Below, in pieces: positions 5,762-7,657 of a stretch of DNA of 7,657 bases. The stretch is taken from positions 1-7,657 of the forward strand of contig DFEL01000076.1 in assembly GCA_002369055.1 (NCBI GenBank). Direction: 5' to 3'. Position 1 is the first letter of the stretch; each line of letters starts with the position of its first letter. The notes under the pieces were generated by a model that did no database searches, was not told the origin of the DNA, and worked only from the letters and a program-made list of their open reading frames with translations. The DNA comes from Cyanobacteria bacterium UBA3803 (lineage in GTDB: Bacteria; Cyanobacteriota; Vampirovibrionia; Gastranaerophilales; Gastranaerophilaceae). The translations under genes and the position numbers were made by a program.

Positions 5762-5791
5762 CAAGATGGTTTCATGCCAAGAGTTATCTTG
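5762..5791 (-). repeat. Alternative hairpins in the rplX-rplE spacer
   Basis: In the - strand RNA, CAAGA at 5791-5787 can pair with TCTTG at 5782-5778 (4-nt loop) or with TCTTG at 5766-5762. The second choice also allows a short TGG/CCA stem inside it. The two pairings exclude each other. There is no T-run, so it is not a terminator. It lies before the rplE ribosome binding site. Confidence 0.35.
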
Positions 5792-5793
5792 CA

Positions 5794-6132
5794 TTATACA
5801 TCTAATTGTTCACCACATTTTTTGCATACACGAACTTTTTTACCGTCTTTCATTTCGTGTTTTACTTTTGTAACTTTTTCACAAGCAGGGCATACAATCA
5901 TAACATTTGAGTTATCTAAAGGTGCTTCAACATTTACCAAACCACCTTGTACGCCAGCCATTGGATTAGCTTTTTGTGCTTTTGTTACCATATTTGCACC
6001 TTCAACAACAACTTTTGATTCTGAAGGCATTGCTTTTTTTACGTTACCAATTTTACCTTTGTCTTTGCCAGCGATAACCATTACTCTATCGCCTGTTTTT
6101 ACTTGCAAAGATTTTTTCTTATTATCTGCCAT
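5794..6132 (-). CDS. rplX: 50S ribosomal protein L24
   Basis: L24 (112 residues) is an assembly initiator that binds the 5' end of 23S rRNA. Seen: a KOW segment (about 12-40, with GDRVMVIAGKDKGKIGNVKK), the PLDNSNVMIVCPAC region (about 71-84) and a C-terminal zinc-ribbon pair, CPAC (C81, C84) with CKKC (C103, C106). That ribbon is present in many but not all bacterial L24 proteins. AAGGAG precedes the ATG. The stop is TAA. The spacer to rplN upstream holds a long inverted repeat. Confidence 0.97.
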   Translation of the reverse strand: MADNKKKSLQVKTGDRVMVIAGKDKGKIGNVKKAMPSESKVVVEGANMVTKAQKANPMAGVQGGLVNVEAPLDNSNVMIVCPACEKVTKVKHEMKDGKKVRVCKKCGEQLDV

Positions 6133-6168
6133 TTGTTTCTCCTTAGGCTTTTTTTCTGTGTACTTCTA

Positions 6169-6196
6169 TTTTACAACGAAAATTTTTGTTGTAAAA
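6169..6196. repeat. 28-nt near-perfect inverted repeat between rplN and rplX
   Basis: The arms TTTTACAAC (6169-6177) and GTTGTAAAA (6188-6196) are perfect complements, and the 10 nt between them continue the symmetry, except for one pair (6178 with 6187: G-T on the + strand, A-C on the - strand). In the rplN-rplX message it would form a 9-bp stem with a 10-nt loop starting 2 nt after the rplN stop. No T-run follows, so it is not an ordinary terminator. Confidence 0.65.
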
Positions 6197-6198
6197 CA

Positions 6199-6567
6199 CT
6201 AAATTACTTCCGGAGCCAAAGAAACAATTTTCATAAAGTTTTTGTCTCTTAACTCTCTTGCAACAGGTCCAAATACACGTGTTCCTCTTGGGTTGCCATC
6301 TTTGTTGATAATTACGGCAGCGTTTTCATCAAATCTGATTACAGAACCGTCTTGACGTTTTATATCTGCTTTTGTTCTTACAACAACTGCTCTAACAACT
6401 TCTGATTTTTTTACAGTCATGTTTGGAGTTGCATCTTTTACAGTAGCAATAATAACATCACCAACACCTGCAAATTTTTTGTTTGAACTACCCATTACAC
6501 GAATAGTCAACAGTTCTTTTGCACCTGTGTTATCTGCTACTACTAATCTTGATTCTTGTTGTATCAT
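6199..6567 (-). CDS. rplN: 50S ribosomal protein L14
   Basis: L14 (122 residues from the chosen start, exactly the usual length) binds 23S rRNA at the subunit interface and contacts 16S rRNA helix 14. Seen: MIQQESRLVVADNTGAKELLTIRVMG (1-26) and the family signature spanning about 60-86, with RTKADIKRQDGSVIRFDEN, followed by GTRVFGPVARELR (about 95-107). An in-frame TTG two codons upstream (6573) would give MKMIQQ. It is rejected because AAAAGGTGA abuts it with no spacer but is 6 nt from the ATG at 6567, and because the family begins MIQ. The stop is TAG. Confidence 0.97.
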   Translation of the reverse strand: MIQQESRLVVADNTGAKELLTIRVMGSSNKKFAGVGDVIIATVKDATPNMTVKKSEVVRAVVVRTKADIKRQDGSVIRFDENAAVIINKDGNPRGTRVFGPVARELRDKNFMKIVSLAPEVI

Positions 6568-6573
6568 CTTCAA

Positions 6574-6582
6574 TCACCTTTT
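6574..6582 (-). promoter_or_regulatory. Ribosome binding site that sets the rplN start
   Basis: AAAAGGTGA ends 6 nt before the ATG at 6567 and directly touches the upstream TTG at 6573. The spacing supports the ATG as the true start. Confidence 0.65.
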
Positions 6583-6599
6583 GTCTTTCGTGAGAAAAA

Positions 6600-6845
6600 C
6601 TATTTTCTCTTTTCTACAATGTTCAAAACACTCCAACGTTTTCCGCTAGATAATGGTTTTGATTCAACAATTCTGATTACATCGCCTTCTTCACATTCAT
6701 TTTTTGGATCGTGTGCTTTGTAATGTTTTGTTGTTTCAATAATTTTTTTGTATTTTGGGTGTGATTCATAATCAGCAACTTTTACTACAACTGTTTTGTC
6801 CATTTTGCTGCTTACTACAACACCTTGTTTTTCTTTTTTAGGCAT
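6600..6845 (-). CDS. rpsQ: 30S ribosomal protein S17
   Basis: S17 (81 residues, normal length) is a primary binder of the 16S rRNA 5' domain. Seen: the OB-fold start QGVVVSSKMDKTVVVKV (about 7-23), HPKYKKII and HYKAHDPKNECEEGD (about 41-55), and the signature GDVIRIVESKPLSSGKRW (about 54-71). The start overlaps the end of rpmC by 8 nt (ATGCCTAA), and its GAGGA site lies inside rpmC, so translation is probably coupled. The stop is TAG. The KAHD block and the short C terminus resemble cyanobacterial S17 from memory. Confidence 0.97.
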   Translation of the reverse strand: MPKKEKQGVVVSSKMDKTVVVKVADYESHPKYKKIIETTKHYKAHDPKNECEEGDVIRIVESKPLSSGKRWSVLNIVEKRK

Positions 6846-7035
6846 TTTGTTCCTCTTTTTCTTTTATAACTGTTTTAATTTGTGAAATGTAGTGTTTTGT
6901 CTTCGCAATTAAAGCTGTATTTTCTAATTTATTTGTTGCTTTTTGAACTCTTAAATCTAACAACTGTTTTTTGAAGTCTACAACTGCATTTTTTAATTCT
7001 TCAACTGTTTTTTCACGCATTTCTTGTAATTTCAT
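6838..7035 (-). CDS. rpmC: 50S ribosomal protein L29
   Basis: L29 (65 residues, normal length) is a small two-helix protein near the polypeptide exit tunnel, next to L23, where it helps form the docking area for trigger factor and SRP. Seen: KLQEMREKTVEELKNAVVDFKKQLLDLRVQKATNKLENTALI, with the conserved L-D-LR-Q and N-L-EN-I pattern, then a lysine-rich helix. AAAGGA precedes the ATG. The stop is TAA, inside rpsQ. It starts 15 nt after rplP. Confidence 0.96.
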   Translation of the reverse strand: MKLQEMREKTVEELKNAVVDFKKQLLDLRVQKATNKLENTALIAKTKHYISQIKTVIKEKEEQNA

Positions 7036-7050
7036 GAGTCTTTTCCTTTA

Positions 7051-7467
7051 TTATTGAATAGGATTCTTTTCTACTACTTTTACCTTGATAGGTAATTTTT
7101 GTGCTGCAAGTTCCAAAGCGTGAACTGCAATATTTCTGTCAAAATATTCCAATTCGAATAAAATTCTGTTTGGTTTTACAACTGCTACCCAATATTCCAA
7201 ATTACCTTTACCTGAACCCATACGAGTTTCAGCAGGTTTTGCTGTAATTGGTTTATCAGGGAATATTTTAATCCAAACGTTACCGCCACGTTTGATTTCA
7301 CGAGTCATTGCACGACGTGCAGCCTCGATTTGACGGCTGGTAATCCAACCGGGTTCTAAGGCTTGTAATGCGTAAGATCCGAATTCAAGTTTTGTTCCTC
7401 TTGTTTCGTGTCCTTTCATTCTGCCTTTCATCATTTTACGATATTTTGTTTTTTTAGGCTGTAACAT
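7051..7467 (-). CDS. rplP: 50S ribosomal protein L16
   Basis: L16 (138 residues, usual length) binds 23S rRNA near the A-site tRNA elbow and the 5S junction and is needed late in large-subunit assembly. Seen: MLQPKKTKYRK, KGRMKGHETRGTKLEFGSYALQALEPGWIT (about 14-43), RQIEAARRAMTREIKRGGNVWIKIFPDKPIT (about 45-75) and ETRMGSGKGNLEYWVAVVKPNRILFEL (about 80-106). The EPGWITSRQIEAARRAMTR wording is close to what I recall for cyanobacterial L16. AGGAG lies about 10 nt before the ATG. The stop is TAA. Confidence 0.98.
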   Translation of the reverse strand: MLQPKKTKYRKMMKGRMKGHETRGTKLEFGSYALQALEPGWITSRQIEAARRAMTREIKRGGNVWIKIFPDKPITAKPAETRMGSGKGNLEYWVAVVKPNRILFELEYFDRNIAVHALELAAQKLPIKVKVVEKNPIQ

Positions 7468-7513
7468 TTTTTATTTACTCCTGTTAATTGTTTTTATTAC
7501 TTATTTGTCTTTA

Positions 7514-7657
7514 CTAATCGGTAGTTTCGATTGCTTTTCTTCTGCGACGGCCGCCTCTTTCAGCGCCTTCTTTACCGGTTTTTGCTTTAATATTCATATC
7601 AGCTTTTTCACCCGGCATTAAATCGCCTTTGAAAATCCATACTTTTACACCGATTTT
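7514..7657 (-). CDS. rpsC: 30S ribosomal protein S3, C-terminal 47 residues (cut by window edge)
   Basis: Only the last 47 codons are in the window. They read KIGVKVWIFKGDLMPG, then a lysine- and arginine-rich tail with GGRRRRKAIETTD and a TAG stop. The GVKVWIFKG strand is the conserved end of the S3 C-terminal domain. S3 forms part of the mRNA entry tunnel in the head of the small subunit. Its place just upstream of rplP is the standard S10-operon order, which supports the call despite the short fragment. Confidence 0.93.
   Translation of the reverse strand, partial: KIGVKVWIFKGDLMPGEKADMNIKAKTGKEGAERGGRRRRKAIETTD

Noticed and set aside
5717..6202. Open frame of 161 codons on the + strand.
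   Set aside because: Antisense to rplX and to the start of rplE; its composition is a by-product of the lysine-rich ribosomal genes.
6419..6649. Open frame of 76 codons on the + strand.
   Set aside because: Antisense to rplN and the end of rpsQ, without any family resemblance.

Overview
The window comes from an AT-rich bacterial genome (roughly one third G+C by eye). It holds two convergent blocks: a glycine cleavage operon on the + strand (gcvT-gcvH-gcvPA) and the middle of the large ribosomal protein cluster on the - strand (end of rpsC through rplR). The ribosomal proteins read as bacterial. L16 (ALEPGWITSRQIEAARRAMTR-like core), S17, L5 and L18 look most like the cyanobacterial branch from memory. 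Low G+C, a zinc-type S14 inside the cluster and a two-subunit style GcvPA are unlike ordinary photosynthetic Cyanobacteria. They would fit a non-photosynthetic relative such as Melainabacteria/Gastranaerophilales. This placement is an inference from remembered family sequences, not a search.

Layout. 1-55: a possible sigma70-type promoter and the gcvT ribosome binding site. 56-2789: gcvT, gcvH and gcvPA, nearly end to end (2-nt gap, then 1-nt overlap), encoding the aminomethyltransferase, the lipoyl carrier and the non-PLP-lysine subunit of glycine decarboxylase. The partner gcvPB, usually next, is not here. 2790-3234: a short spacer, then a small hydrophobic protein of unknown function with no ATG or GTG start. 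3233-3265: a hairpin terminator between the two blocks, best formed in the - strand RNA. 3293-7657, read right to left: rpsC (3' end only), rplP, rpmC, rpsQ, rplN, rplX, rplE, rpsN (zinc type), a 229-nt break, then rpsH, rplF, rplR.

The gene order is the standard S10/spc order, but two things depart from it. First, a clean intrinsic terminator follows rpsN, and a promoter-like sequence and a foldable leader precede rpsH, so rpsH-rplF-rplR may be a separately controlled unit. Second, the cluster stops after rplR with another terminator, so the usual rpsE, (rpmD), rplO and secY must lie elsewhere. Several ribosomal gene spacers also carry inverted repeats, the strongest a 28-nt near-perfect one between rplN and rplX.

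All fifteen stop codons are TAA (8) or TAG (7); none is TGA, although tryptophan is read from TGG and the genetic code looks standard. I see no mobile element, CRISPR array, tRNA or rRNA gene, and no stretch over 300 nt without a gene. I did not find a clearly new biological system. The best candidates for a second look are the split spc operon with its leader, the start-less membrane gene, and the 28-nt inverted repeat.
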